From: Apis mellifera
Lineage: Eukaryota; Arthropoda; Insecta; Hymenoptera; Apidae
DNA: 64,000 nucleotides
Direction: 5' to 3'
Assembly: GCF_003254395.2 (NCBI RefSeq)
Contig: NC_037644.1
Location: forward strand, 3,819,501-3,883,500
Shown here: one piece after another, positions 36,660 to 49,510 of the stretch
How the letters are laid out: the number at the start of each line of letters is the position of its first letter
Numbering within the stretch: position 1 is the first letter of the stretch
Made by a program: the position numbers and the translations under genes
Notes under the pieces: model-generated
The model's database searches: none
Seen by the model: the letters and a program-made list of their open reading frames with translations, nothing else
What the model was told of the DNA's origin: nothing

Positions 36660-36960
36660 TATAGATTCTTGATTTTCAGAATCTGATGTCATATTCTTAT
36701 TTGGGAATAGTAGAAGGGGAAAAAGTTAATAAGAGAGGGAGTAACACAATACGATTATCTACGTCACCAGGCCAATATTAAATGTCATGAGTTTCGTTGT
36801 AATGACAATATATGACAGCGTGATATCTTATCAATACCAATGTCAATGCTATGATGATAAAATTCATTTAATATGACATTTAATATGACCGTAAAAACCA
36901 CAATTTATTATTGAAAACGTGCTGTAACACGTACAGTAAACGTAACAATCGTGTTAATTC
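36660..36960. promoter_or_regulatory. G+C-richer patch with clustered TGTCA/TGACA words
   Basis: TGTCA or its complement TGACA occurs at least six times in about 220 bases (gatgtcat, aatgtcatg, aatgacaat, atgacagcg, aatgtcaat, atgacattt), along with a CGTCACC. Homeodomain proteins of the TALE class (homothorax/extradenticle, TGACA) bind such words. A CTGTA/TACAG inverted repeat (36922-36936) and AACCACAA (Runt-like) follow. Homotypic clustering suggests an enhancer. The bound factor is inference. Confidence 0.3.
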
Positions 36961-38099
36961 TTTAAGTTAACTTTTTCTCTTTTTAATACATAAATGAAAA
37001 TATGATGTAATTTTGTAGAATCTTGTCTGAGAAACACGAATGATAGTGTTGTACAAAATCAAACAATGCATTTTTTTTTGTTTTTTTTTTTTTACAAATA
37101 AAAACAACTGATTAGCAACTGACTGAAATTATCCGACCATCCGAAAATAATAAATATATTTTCAATGCATCTTGAAAAAAATTTAATAAAAGAATCTTTA
37201 CAAATAATATGTGATATTTTTGAAGTATTTTATATCATTATATCTATTGTTATCAGTTTCAAAAGATTCTTAATATTTATATCATAAGAAAATTACTTAT
37301 TATTGAAACCAGAAATATTATTACTTCGAAGATTTCGTTTTTGTTGTATGCTTTTTCTTTTACAAGTATTCATTAGTAAAAAAAATCTTTCATCAACATA
37401 CTCGTTTTTTGACCTCTAATGTACAAATGACCCATCTTTCAATTAGAAATCCATTCTTTTGAATGAAGCAAAGTAGCCATTGTATATTCAAAGAATTCTT
37501 TCAAGAATATTGCATAATCATTCTTTAAGGGTCACAGGAAGTAAAAAGCGTTTCAAAAGCGTGGTCATAAATGAATACGAACAATGGCCATTCAACTTCA
37601 TTCATTCTTGTTTAAATCAACTGAAGTTCACACAGCGTGCTTCATAACATACTTATCTTCCGCAAATCTTCATCTTCTTTACGTTTCAATTTCTGTCCGC
37701 TTGTTTCGATTACAATCGATTATCGAATATCTCTCGTTCATTAGATTTATCAATAAATAGATTTCGCACGAAAAATGATAAATGAGTGTTTACGAAATTT
37801 AAAAGGATTTTAAAAAAAATTTGTATATTTCTTTAGATCAAATTATGATTTAGATCAAATAACGTACGGAATACATGGAATTTAATTAAGATGGTTTTTT
37901 CGTAAATTCTTTTGGTAGAAGAGAATATAGCATTCTGCCGAGTCAATTACAATTTAACTACCGTTGGCCGACTTTGTACAATCAGAGTCTAAAAGTTACC
38001 CTCCTGAGATATCAAAACTTGGCCCCTTTAATTATAGCCGCAAATAACGACGCAACAACCTAACCTCTGGTGTACTAGGTCAGACGTCACCTCTATGCT
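36961..38099. other. Mixed AT-rich and G+C-richer non-coding DNA
   Basis: Positions 37380-38050 are noticeably less AT-rich than average, with small hairpins such as CATTC/GAATG near 37455 and ATTCTT/AAGAAT near 37495. No open frame stands out. This may be a conserved non-coding block leading into the 38-kb island. Confidence 0.4.
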
Positions 38100-38855
38100 T
38101 TTGACATTTCGTGTTTCGATCACTTTCGTTTCTCCTCCATCCTTCTATCGTTCCACCATGTCGACCACTTTTACTTTTTCTACCTATATCTTTCACGATG
38201 AAATCAACGTGTGAAAATTCTCTTAAAGTAGAGCGAATCTGCACGTGGAAAAAATTCCATTTGTTGATTTTAAGATTTCTTGTATTAAGCATCAGATATT
38301 GTACAATATTATTTCAAAAACCAAGTAATAGTTCGGGATAGTTGTTTATTGCGGATAATATTATTCGAGGTTTGTTCGAGAAAAGAACGAGGACAAGACT
38401 GAATAAATCGAGTTTTATTCTTTGGAAGAGAATAGAATGGTGTCTCATTCTGTTGATTTTGAACGGATGTAAAGGTTTCTCGTTTTTATGGACTTTTCAC
38501 TTGTTTTCGGATTTCTCAATTTCTGGCCGACTTCGAACAATATGTGGATGACGATTTGGTTATATCGAGATGAAAGATTGTTGATTATTTCGAAACAATA
38601 TAATAAATCGTGTTACATTATATCACTTTCGTTTCGTTTCAACGATTTTTATTTTTTGCAAATATATTTTTTATAGCGAGAAAATTCTTCGATGAATATG
38701 GAAAACAACGTAGAACGAATCTGCGCGTGGAAATAATTCGATTTTAAGATTTCCTGTAAGCATCAAACATTGTGTAATATTATTTCAAAAAGTATAAGTA
38801 AATAAATAATAATAAAGTAAATAGCTGTTTATCACGGATTATATTATTCGGTTAA
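38100..38855 (+). repeat. Imperfect tandem duplication, ~500-bp period
   Basis: Copy A (about 38110-38370) recurs as copy B (about 38625-38855). Shared blocks in the same order are atcactttcgtttc, cgatgaa, gtaga(g/a)cgaatctgc(a/g)cgtggaa, attttaagatttc(t/c)tgta, tattatttcaaaaa and gttt-at--cggat-atattattcg. Copy B lacks about 30 bases in the first part. Copy A has an open ATG frame of 47 codons (from 38200), and the minus strand has a 70-codon one. The same blocks are broken by stops in copy B, so the frames are probably not the conserved feature. A CACGTG E-box in A is CGCGTG in B, and gACGTCAc upstream (38091) is CRE-like. Confidence 0.7.
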
Positions 38856-38859
38856 TATG

Positions 38860-40100
38860 CGTAGTAATTTCAAATACGAGAATACGTAATAAAATTAAAA
38901 TTATCTATGTGTGAAATCGTATGAAATATTTGAATGTATATGTAATAGTTTAAGAATTATACGTAAGAAGTATAATCTTGTTTTTAAATGATTGTATCAT
39001 TAATTTCGATCATATTTCTTATTATTGCAATCCAGTTTTTATTTATCGAATGTTACTCGAATTCAGAATTTCTTTTTTTTAATTTCATGTTTCAACGTGT
39101 TTATTTGTACGTAATATTAAAATTATTATTCAATCAATCAATATTAATCGAGTTGAGTTAATTTTAGATTTTTTTATTCTTGGAATTACTAAAAATCTAT
39201 AGATGGAAAAATTATTAAGTATTTATTATATATATATTTTTTAATTAATAATCATTATAATTGTTAATATTTTTTTAATTTTAAAATACTTTATATCTAT
39301 TATATATTTAAATGTACATTATAAATTATTAGTTTTAATTTTTATATAATTTATTATAAGAATTTTTAGATTTAATTTGATCAAATACTTATTTAATGAA
39401 TACAAATTTCATATAATTTAGGTTAAAAGTTTATTTGTTTTAAATCCTGTTTAGTTGAACTCGTTATATTATATCTATAATATATAAATATTTTCATATT
39501 ATTTTTTATTAATCTTGATGGAAGTGATAATTGATTGAATAATTAAATTCGAGCTAAAGTAAAACAAAATATTCTTTCGATTGCAAATTCAAAATTCAAT
39601 TTCGTTGAGTACCACGAAATTAAATTGTTTTAAAATTATATCTTTATTAATTTTAATTGATTTTTGTTGGTAGAAATAATAACAATTTAAAGTAATTTAT
39701 GAATATAATTAAAGTTTTGCAATATTCAATGATACTTCATTTTTACATACGTTATTCAAATGACAATTAATTTGATCTACATATTAAAATTTTTAAAATT
39801 AAAACACAAGTTATAAATTGGAGAATAATATATTTGTAATAAAATATTTTTTTAATTAATATATTCATATTTTTTTTACAATAATGATGATCAATATAGA
39901 TCATTTATAGATCGTTTTTTATATGCATTGTTTTTGCTAATGTATTTAATTTTTATTCATGAATCAATGAAAGATATATATAATTCTCAATATAATTTTT
40001 CTAATTTTGAAATAAATAAAAATTCTAAAATGCAATTTGTAAATATAGTTTATTCATAAATTATATTTCAATTAATATTTGAGTTTGTAATTATTTATAA
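38860..40100. other. AT-rich non-coding stretch
   Basis: No supported feature. Confidence 0.6.
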
Positions 40101-40107
40101 TTATCTT

Positions 40108-40353
40108 ATGAACTTGTGTAAACATATACATATGATCGGTCCAAGAAAAAAGTCGCGCGACCAGGGAATTTTTTGGCACGTGAAAAGCAGGGTTGTTTTG
40201 GCAGGGTCATTCATCTGTCGCCATCTTAAACAGAGCCAAGACTCATTTAGACGTCGGTCATTTTGCTTCAGTATAGCAAACAACGAAATTGATTTTTGTG
40301 AATTATGTTATGCAATAATTTTTTCAATAATTTTATAAATTTGTGACAAAAAT
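40108..40353 (+). promoter_or_regulatory. Promoter-like island and possible 5' UTR exon with YY1/Pho motif
   Basis: A compact G+C-richer island contains GTCGCGCGAC (perfect 10-bp palindrome, 40152-40161), a GCACGTGA E-box, and GTCGCCATCTT, which contains the YY1/Pleiohomeotic core GCCAT. Downstream, ttCAGTAt near 40268 resembles an insect initiator, and AAT|GTGAGT at 40354 is a consensus donor, so a non-coding first exon of about 85 nt is plausible. A 76-codon ATG frame spans the island (40108-40338), but its composition follows the motifs and no domain is seen. It could be a separate gene or an alternative promoter of the 32-kb plus-strand gene. Confidence 0.45.
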
Positions 40354-40359
40354 GTGAGT

Positions 40360-42079
40360 ATATTTTTTTTTTATATTTATGCATTTGTACGAAGTTTGAA
40401 GGTATAAAGATATAATATTGAAAAATATAAAAAAATATGTAAAACACTTTTTGCTATGATATTTCGATGAAAGAAATTTCTATTTAGATTTCATTTTTTT
40501 ATTTATGTTAAAAAAATGTAAATTTGCTTAAACTTTTCGACTTGACGAGATATTTAAAATTAAAGAAGATAAGAGACTCTCTCTTTTTCCTTTTTAATCA
40601 ATAATATATAAGGTGGAAAAAAGATAGGGAAAAAATTTATATTTCTAAAGATAGTGAGAATATTAAATTTCCATATTTTATAATAATGTTTTTGTAATGA
40701 ATAGAAATTGTAATGATCAAAAAATTCAAATAATTGATATAATTATATAATCAAATGAACTTCGAGTATTAATAATATTAAAAATATTAATATTTTTTTA
40801 TAAATTTTAAAATCAATAAATAAATTGATTATTTTGTTCATTTATATATTTATTTAGCAATTTATTCTATTCATATATTTTACATATTTTATTGTATACA
40901 ATAATTATTACTTCTTTCTATCTTTTATTGTTATATCTTAATATTTTTCTATCTATCTAGAAAAATCATTATATCTTTTTTTTCCCTTTGTTTTATTAAT
41001 ATCTCTTATTTTAATGAAATATTAATGAAATATTATAAATATGTTAATATTGTATCTATATTTGGTTTTTGAATTTATGATTGTTTGAAAAAAATATGCT
41101 TTATTATAAAATATAATTTTTTTTTTTAAAGTTTTGTGTGTAATATTTTTTTAGTTATTGAAATTCAAAATTGACAATTAAGATTGAAAATCAAAAATCT
41201 AATAATCATAATACAAATACGCTATAACATAATAAATTAAATTAAATATAACAAATGCTTTTGATTTTAATAAAAAATAATTAGCAGCGAATTTGTCCAT
41301 TTCAAAATTATTCTTTGAAAACTTAATTTAATGTCACTAATATGTGTATCTGACATAAAATCTATTTTTTATTTCTGTTTCAATTCGTATGATAGACCAT
41401 TATCTTTTATAGATTACATATATGTAATTCGTGCAATGCAAAGATTATTATATTGGATTTGTTAAACTTATTATCTTATTATTATCATCTGCTGTTGCCA
41501 TTAAATTCAAGTAATATAGAATCATAATATCGAATTCTGACTGAGTAATGATGGCAATACGATGGCAATATTATATTGTCGTGTTGTCTACTGTGGTAAA
41601 GATAATAAACATTAAGTCAAACATTATCGCATTCAGATTATTAAAATATATTACTATATTATACATATAGTATTTAATTTATCGTATTATAATTATCATA
41701 TGATTTTATTTAATGTAAGATAAATTCATCTTTTTTTTTTTTTTGATGATTATTGAAATTTAAAGTTATCATTTAGATTTGGTAATGAAAAGTAAATATT
41801 TGAAAATTATTAGATTTTATTACAGTATTAGTTCATGACTTTATTAAAAAAAAAAATTATCAATTTTGTTTATTTGCTTATTAATTGTTTTCTTCAAAAT
41901 TAAACTTATTCAAAAATATAATTAAGTATAATTACTTAAATATAATATCATATAATTTAACTTATTCAAAAATAAGTTCTCATGTATAATATAAAAAATA
42001 ATTTTTTGGATACATAATAATTACATAATAATATATAATAGTACATGAATATTTATTATTATATCTATTATATATACTA
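40360..42079. other. AT-rich non-coding stretch
   Basis: No supported feature beyond homopolymer runs. Confidence 0.6.
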
Positions 42080-42640
42080 TTATAATAAAAATAGCATATC
42101 CATTGCATCTTTCTTTCTAAGTAAGAAATACATCAAATTTAATTATATAAATTGAATTTGTTAAACAATTTTTCATTCTCTTCTACTAATTTTTCTCAAA
42201 TATATAGTTTAAAGTGATATAAATTTAAATAAACTTTCATTGTTTAATTCTAATATTCAAAATAAAAAACTAGGTTTATTATGAATTCAAAAAAAAATGT
42301 TTAATATTTTTATTACTGATTGAATTTTTCAGAAATTTTTGAGAAAAAAAGTATTAAAAAAAAAAAAAAGAATTCATTATAAAAATAGAGATTTAAAATA
42401 TTTAGACTGATTATGATTTTTATAAAATTATAATAATTATAATAATTTATAATATCAATAATTTTTCATCAAATATTGGATTACTTACGCTTTATTACAT
42501 CATATATTTAATGTTATAATAAGCATATTCATTGCTTTTTTCTTTCTGATTAAAAAATATTTTAAGTTTAATTAATGAGAATTGAATTTTTTAAAACGAT
42601 TTTCCATAATTTTTTATCAATTCTTCTCATTCCCACAGAT
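42080..42640 (+). repeat. Old tandem duplication, ~430-bp period
   Basis: Copy A (about 42080-42205) and copy B (about 42515-42640) share, in order, tataata, gcatat(c/t)cattgc, tctttct, tttaatta, aattgaattt(g/t)ttaaa and ttct-----tctca. Divergence is substantial and indels are frequent. On the minus strand both have short open frames, but these do not match each other in length, so nothing coding is claimed. Confidence 0.5.
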
Positions 42641-45539
42641 ATAAATACGTAATATTGAATTTTATCTTTATCTTTTATTTCAAAATTTTTTTATGCTTTT
42701 TGAATAAATAATATATGAATTATCATAACATATGCTAATGAGAATAGCATTTATTATTTGATGCATCAATATATACAGTATATTAGCTTTTTATAATTTA
42801 ACTTAATGCGTATAAAAGTTGAAAAACATCGCGATTATTCAAAAATATAATATTCTTCTTGAAGTATATTTATTTTTACAATTAATGTGGTCAACAAGAT
42901 ATATATATATATTTGAAAACGCACGGATATCGTAACATTTTGGAGCCGGATGAAAACGGTTGAACAAATTCATGGATCAGCCATTCTGATTTCTACTTTA
43001 AAATTGTATCTGCTGAACCAATTTTCTCGAACGAATGTCAATAGTTTTGTTTACAATTCGTTACGAATTTTCTATAAATAAATTACTTTCTATCATTGAT
43101 CGTTCGATAAAAATAATTATGTAAAGAGGATATTAAAATTATTCATGATGTATCGATGGAGCAAATTTTCATGGAAAACAATTTCATAATCGAGTTTGCA
43201 TATATTTTTATTTTAATTTATTATTTTAAATTGATAATCGTGTTTATTATTCTCTGATCGAATAAAATATATTGGAAAAATATTTATAAATACTCAAGTT
43301 ATCAATTGTATAAAAAAAATATTTCTTTTCAATAATTTTTGAATATAATCAATATTTTGAATATCTTTTTTCATATCTCTTTTTATACATGTAATTCCTA
43401 TTTAATATTAATTTTCGAGATATTTTCAAAAAAACATTACTATTATTTATGTAGAATTTTATCTGTACATATGCATTTATACATATGCACACGTTTTTGT
43501 AAGCATGAAACCATCATTTATTTTTGTTAATATAAACATATTATATATTAATATAAACATATTTGTTAAATATAAAAATACAACAAGTTAATATAAAAAC
43601 GCAGCAAGCAATGCATATAAGGGGTAAAAATATTTTCCCAAAAATTGTAATAGGCTTGAGATATCTCAATTCCAATCGAGTTTGAGTATAATCGAACAGA
43701 AATCATTTTATATTGTTAATATCTATCCGTGAAAAATAAAAAATATAAAACAATGTATGAGCAATTGAAATTACAATAAATAAAATTATCATCATATCAT
43801 ATTTTGTATCTGTAATCTATTATTGTAATATAGATTATTGTTATTTCTTTGTCGTCCAAGTTGTTTTATTCTTTATTGTATTAATTATATGTACATTGTA
43901 TGTATACATTTAAAAAAAAGTTATTCTTTCTATATAATTAATTCTATATAATAATATATAAAATCATTCTTAATTTACAATTACATATTAAATTATATTT
44001 TTTAATGGAATATTACATATTTATTTATTTAATATGAAAGTATGCGTCAATGACTTTGTTTACGTACATAGTAACCTTTAAAATCCTATGACAAAATTCT
44101 GTAATAACACACTTGATTAATATTTATAAATATTTCTTATTGATGCTGCTTAAACTTAAAAAATATATCTTTTGCTGTTGTTTATTATCAAAACTGTTTT
44201 ACGTATTAATAAGATAATTTCTTAATAAAAGATAAAGCAAATGTAATATCAAAATTATTTATTTTTTTATTATTTATATCCGATCTAAATCAATTAGGTA
44301 TTAATTTTGAATATTGGTAATAAAAATTTAAACATGTTACAATTATATGTATATTATTTGAATGGCAGAAAAACAGATTGGAATAATTATTTTTCAACAA
44401 TGGATATAATACTTCTGATTTATAGCATATATATGATATATTTATATTGTTTAAAGATTATGCTATTTAAAGATTATATATATATAATATAATGATAGAA
44501 ATAGATGTTGATTGATTGCAATGATGTTGATTTGATTTGCTCATAAAGATGAAGGTTAGCAATAAAAATAATACTATTATATTGATTATAGGAAATCGTA
44601 TAACATTTTCCTTTTCTATCTTTTTCTAATATTTTATTTGCAAAAAAGATGATGATTAATAACAATATTCAGTATATAAATATCGATATTAAGCTAATAA
44701 ATTCCAGAATAATTTAATTTTTAGCTGCAATTCATCGAGATCGGCATCATAAAAAACATATTAAATTAAGAATTTATAGAAATAAAGAAACTTTCTTCTT
44801 TCATACAGGATTTTACACAATAAATTTTGTTATTAACCTCTGTAAGACTTGTGTAAATCTTTTTGATTTCATTCTAATTATTATATGATTTTTATTCTAA
44901 ATTATAACTCAATTCAACTTGGTGATTTTGATTTTAGAGAGAAATTATTTGATTATTTGACTTCATTGCAGAAATTTTAATAAGATAATATGATTGATTG
45001 TTATTTAAACAGTTTTAAATATTTTTTACGAAATGAAGAAAATATTATCTACGTTTGAAAACTACGTCATTCTTATTACATTATGTTTCATTAATTATCT
45101 TGTTGATAAATAATAATTCATATTTATAAAAACAAATGAATGTTTTATTTAGAATCTTTTATCTTCAACCAATTTTTTCTAATTATATATAATTTTTATT
45201 TTTTTAAATTATAAATATTTATTTTTTATTATATAAATTATAATAAATGCTATTTTTGTAATCATATAATATTATCAAAAAGTATAGAAATCGATTGAAA
45301 ATTTTTCTTGTCCTAATTTTACCATTCTTTCAATCATTTTTTTAAAAATATTCATTTTTTTCTAAAATATCTTTCAAGATTCAAATTTCTAATTTCAAAG
45401 AAATCACTGTAATTTTTTTTCTCGTTGAAAATCATATTCATAGAAAATTTAATTTCAATACGAATATAGCATAACATTAAGAAATATTATTATCTTATAA
45501 TCAATTATTTCATAAAAAATTCATTCACTTTCGTTCAAA
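42641..45539. other. AT-rich stretch with one G+C-richer patch
   Basis: Positions 42915-43050 are richer in G+C (gcacggatatcgtaac, ggagccggatgaaaacgg) with no useful frame. The rest is AT-rich. A small duplication of attaatataaacatatt occurs near 43525-43562. No gene is supported. Confidence 0.5.
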
Positions 45540-45628
45540 GCAGTCTCATTGATTATGTACCAATTCCTATCTAACGAGAGTAAGAAAAAAATATATTCGA
45601 GATACAAGAATATATTGATAACGCCCTA

Positions 45629-45648
45629 TACGTAACACGGATTACGTA
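45629..45648. promoter_or_regulatory. Inverted repeat of TTACGTA, bZIP-like
   Basis: TACGTAA and TTACGTA are perfectly complementary, separated by CACGGA. Each arm matches most of the PAR-bZIP/C-EBP type site RTTACGTAAY (in flies vrille and Pdp1 bind such sites). The surrounding 45540-45800 is a G+C-richer patch without an open frame. A small enhancer is plausible. Confidence 0.35.
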
Positions 45649-45799
45649 TCTCTGGAATGGTCGTCTGTGTTTAGTCTGCAGAAACGAGGTTCAAGTGATA
45701 AAGCATTCATTGTCACGTAAATGATTTCATTGCTCTGATGCGTTTTTACACAATGATATTATTCGATGTTTGTTGTTTGTGAATTAACCGGATATTGCA

Positions 45800-48700
45800 T
45801 GATCAATTTTATTATCATTATTTCATTCATTATCCTATTCTCTATTTAATATTTATTATCCAATTAATGTTTTAAATTAAAATTTTTTTAAATATTATTA
45901 TATAATATATAATATATAATTATATAATATTTTAAATTATATAATATGTTATTGGTGATAATCGAATAAAAGACGATTCTTTGTGGAAAAATAAAAAAAA
46001 TTCGAAAAGAAAGAATAAAATTTGTTTATTTAGTTTTGTTTTCGAATAAATTAAATTTTATAATAAAAATTTTTTACATACAAGTGAAATTATTTAATTT
46101 GATTGAACATAAATGGTCGATAGAAAGTATATAGGAGATCAATATTGGTAATCAATATGATCAATAGGAGATCATCCAGTATTTAGATATTAATTTTTAT
46201 TTTTTTTTATTAGAAATTAATTCCTTTTTTTTTTAATACGTAAAAATATAACATATTAATTCATAAATATATTGATTTTTATTAAAAAGAAAAATGTTAC
46301 AACGAGAGATTGAAACAGAGATGAAACCAGTATTGATCGATACAATTCTTCTCTATCCACATGAGCAAAAAATGTAAGTTAAAATTTGATCGCTTAAATC
46401 TTTATTTTTGAGAAAATCATCGTAAAATGTACAATCAAGAAATTTTTAAATTTAATTTCTCTTAAAAATTAATTTTTAAATAAAAAATTTTTGCTTATTT
46501 TTATCTCTAGAATTGTCTCCTATTAATAGTTTATTCCTATCCTATCGAAAATTAGTTAGTTTTAATTGTATTTGAAAAAATTTCAAATTTAATTTAGTCG
46601 AAAATAAAGTTTCTGATTTTCGATTTATATTTTTATGAAGAATTATTGTATCATGAATAATGAGACATAATTCATTGTATAAAGTATATTAGATGATATA
46701 TTATATATTAAATGGATTTAATATAATAAATATTGCATCTAAATATTCCAAGTTTCAAAATAATAGATTAGACAAAAAAGATTTATTTATTTATTTTTAT
46801 CACCGAATATAATGTATTTAGTAATTAAAGATAATTGGAATTCAATTATAAATAACGGACTTTTAAATTTTAAATATTCTTTAATTATCTTATCAAAAAA
46901 TAATTAAAAAAGTTTCTTAATATTGATAATGAATATTTGAATGATAATACATTATATAGATTACAAATAATCGCTTTTATGAAAAAATTTTACAAATTAT
47001 AAATCGATAAATTATTATTGAAATAGATTATGAAATAATAAATCTTTGAGTATACATATCTGCTTTTAATGTAATAAATGCAATAAAATATATGTATATG
47101 ATAATATATTTAAAATATGTTTAAAAGAAAAATATAAGAAAATTTCTTATCAATGCATTTTTCAATTAAATCTTATACTATAGTTATTCTCGATACATTA
47201 AAATTCTTTTTGTTTTTGAATAAAAATCGAGATTGATAAAAATTCGAAACAAGACCAACAAGTTAATCAAACTTTTTGATTGCAAAAAATGCAAAAATAT
47301 TGAGCTGTTAATTAATTTGTTTAAAATTTTATATTGATATAATTTTTATATAATTTATATATAAAATTTTATATATTTTATATAAATAGGATAATAAAAA
47401 CTGAATAAAATAAAAATTTATAAATTTTGTTCAAATTTGTTTTAAATCAGAATTATATTTTTTATATTTTAAATTAGAATTATATTTTTAAAAATATACA
47501 GAATATTCATATTTATTTTATAATTAATAGTATAAAAAAAATGTTTATATTTATTTTCGATAATATTTTAAGAGATACATATTTCACAAATATTGAAATT
47601 TTATTAATTAATATTTTCTTGCTTATAAATAAATACTATATTCATTAATAAATTTTTTTTTCAGTAATATATGCAATTAAAAAGTCACGTAAAAATACAA
47701 CATATAGAATAAAATAATATAGAATGAAACAACACAAGTTGAGATAAATTAAACGAGTAAGCTTTTATTATAAAATTTTATATTATTATTAAAATTTTTA
47801 TATTAAAATTTTAATCATTGATTTTTAAAAAAATTAAATTACAATATTAATTGCAAAATGTAACAAGTTTTTATAATTAAATTCATTAGAATATTATACT
47901 TTTAGTGTAATAATATAAATTTAAATATAAATTTAATACTTAATAATAAAAATAATATTTAAAATAAATAAAATAAATAATACTAAAATAATAATTAAAT
48001 TTCTTTTTTATTTTTTATAAAAATTAAATTTTGTAAAAAAATTTTCATAATTTTTAACTTAAATTATTTAATTATTATTTTTCTATATTTATATTATTTT
48101 GATATTTATCATATAATTACACTTACTGTACAATTTTTTGATATTTGTGGGAATAAAAATGAAATATACATTATAAAAAAGAAAATAAAATATATATAGA
48201 ATGTCATTAGAAATATATATATATATATCACATTAAATATCATATGTACAAAATTTAATTTTTATTGATCATAGAATAAATTTTATGAATTTCATGATTT
48301 TACATTCTATATTAATAAATTACTATCATTATTTTATCAAATCTCAAATCGTAATCTGTGTAAAATGTATTCTCATAGAAAGTTACAATTAGGAAAGTTT
48401 AACAAACATTACATTACAGAACAACTCACGATTCCAAGTATAATAGCTTCTCACTAACTTAAAACAACTAAGTTGTTTTAATTACATACATATATATTAA
48501 ATTATTGCAAGCATCGTATTTTGCATAATATATCATGACCAAAAAAATATGACAAATATCATTTTATGAAGAGAAAAATTAGAATTAACTTTAAAAAATT
48601 AAAATAATTTAAGATAATTTAAATTTATTTTAGTTTACTTCATTACTAATACTTCATTTATTTTCTATAATTATTTATTATTTTGACAATACAATTTTTT

Positions 48701-48959
48701 GAATTATCCAATCATATTTTTCTATCGTTAAAATATTTCTTAATTATTTCTTAATAATCGAAACAAAAATAATTCGAGATATAAAAAATTAAAATAAAAC
48801 AAAAATCATATTTTTTATACTAAATCATAATAACTAAATTATAGTAAAAAAAAATTTTAGATCTAATCATTACTCGAAATATTCTACAACATATTATCTC
48901 TCATTCTTATTAATATTTCTTAATGGCATTGTCGATAATAATACATCGCTTCTTTTCGC
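45800..48959. other. AT-rich non-coding stretch
   Basis: Contains a (TA)n at 48213-48228 and AT-palindromic runs near 45900-45950. No gene or repeat family is supported. Confidence 0.6.
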
Positions 48960-49011
48960 TTAATGTCGATATGTTTAATCACTCACGTAAGCGGAAATCG
49001 TTATTAAAGAA

Positions 49012-49025
49012 TCCGCCGCGGCGGA
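49012..49025. repeat. Perfect 14-bp G+C palindrome
   Basis: TCCGCCGCGGCGGA is fully self-complementary and made almost only of G and C, in a genome region that is about four-fifths A+T. It may be a dimeric factor site. Confidence 0.9.
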
Positions 49026-49327
49026 GGGCTATCGCGTCGGCTAGAAAGTTTCATTAACCCGATACACTTTCCCGTTGTGTTACCGTCTGAGCCGTATCTT
49101 GGTTAGCGCGCTGTTGGCGTACGCACGTCTCACTTCGTTGTTCACCTCGTCTTTCCATTTCTGTGTAGAGAGGGTCGACTCATGTGTGCCCACGATATTG
49201 TCAACGTGCATGTGTATCTAGTTAAACGTATATATGTGCTGACGTAGCGATACCGGGCCACGTCGGGTGATTGTTGTGGGGAGTGAGGGAACGGATCTTA
49301 TTTATAACGAGACGGGACCATCGTACG

Positions 49328-49450
49328 ATGCCGGCACGACCAATCAAGAGGCTTCTCGTGGTCTGGCCTTGCGGGCTGCTTCGTCGTGCACACGCATACG
49401 CGTGTAACCGCAATTCAACGACACCACGAAAGTGTTCCTCGCCCCTCTAG
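49328..49450 (+). CDS. Small ORF, 40 codons, in CpG island
   Basis: An ATG frame (starts MPARPIKRLLVVWPCGLLRR) ends in TAG at 49448-49450. It has a basic start and a hydrophobic core (LLVVWPCGLL), so it superficially resembles a signal peptide or membrane anchor. It lies upstream of the best core promoter motifs on the same strand and no downstream partner is visible. Its composition follows the CpG island. It would be transcribed only if initiation occurs upstream near 49200. It is more likely an incidental frame. Confidence 0.18.
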   Translation: MPARPIKRLLVVWPCGLLRRAHAYACNRNSTTPRKCSSPL

Positions 49451-49454
49451 CTAT

Positions 49455-49477
49455 TATCGATACACGTGTATATAAAT
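49455..49477 (+). promoter_or_regulatory. Core promoter: DRE, E-box palindrome and TATA box
   Basis: TATCGATA (49455-49462) is the exact 8-bp DNA replication-related element bound by DREF/BEAF-type factors. It overlaps TACACGTGTA (49461-49470), a perfect palindrome with a CACGTG E-box, which runs into TATAAAT (49471-49477; preceded by TA, giving TATATAAAT). Initiation would be expected about 25-30 bases downstream, near 49500. The order and spacing inside a CpG island make this the best-defined core promoter here. Confidence 0.55.
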
Positions 49478-49510
49478 GTATGTGTTATGCAGGCTGGTGT
49501 ATTCGACTAT

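Larger units (their letters stand above)
48960..49510 (+). promoter_or_regulatory. Strong CpG-rich island, likely promoter
   Basis: This is the most G+C- and CpG-rich stretch of the window: about 500 bases with sharp borders against very AT-rich DNA. It begins with the 14-bp palindrome at 49012-49025 and contains gcgcgctgttggcgtacgcacg, tgacgtagcgataccggg and acacgcatacgcgtgt. It ends in a DRE + E-box + TATA arrangement (49455-49477) that points to plus-strand transcription from about 49500. Pyrimidine-rich sequence with no long frame follows, as in a 5' UTR. The minus-strand open frame across the island has no ATG. Confidence 0.6.

Noticed and set aside
49222..49413. 63-codon minus-strand open frame in the CpG island
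   Set aside because: No in-frame ATG. The high G+C lowers stop frequency, and the promoter motifs explain the composition better.
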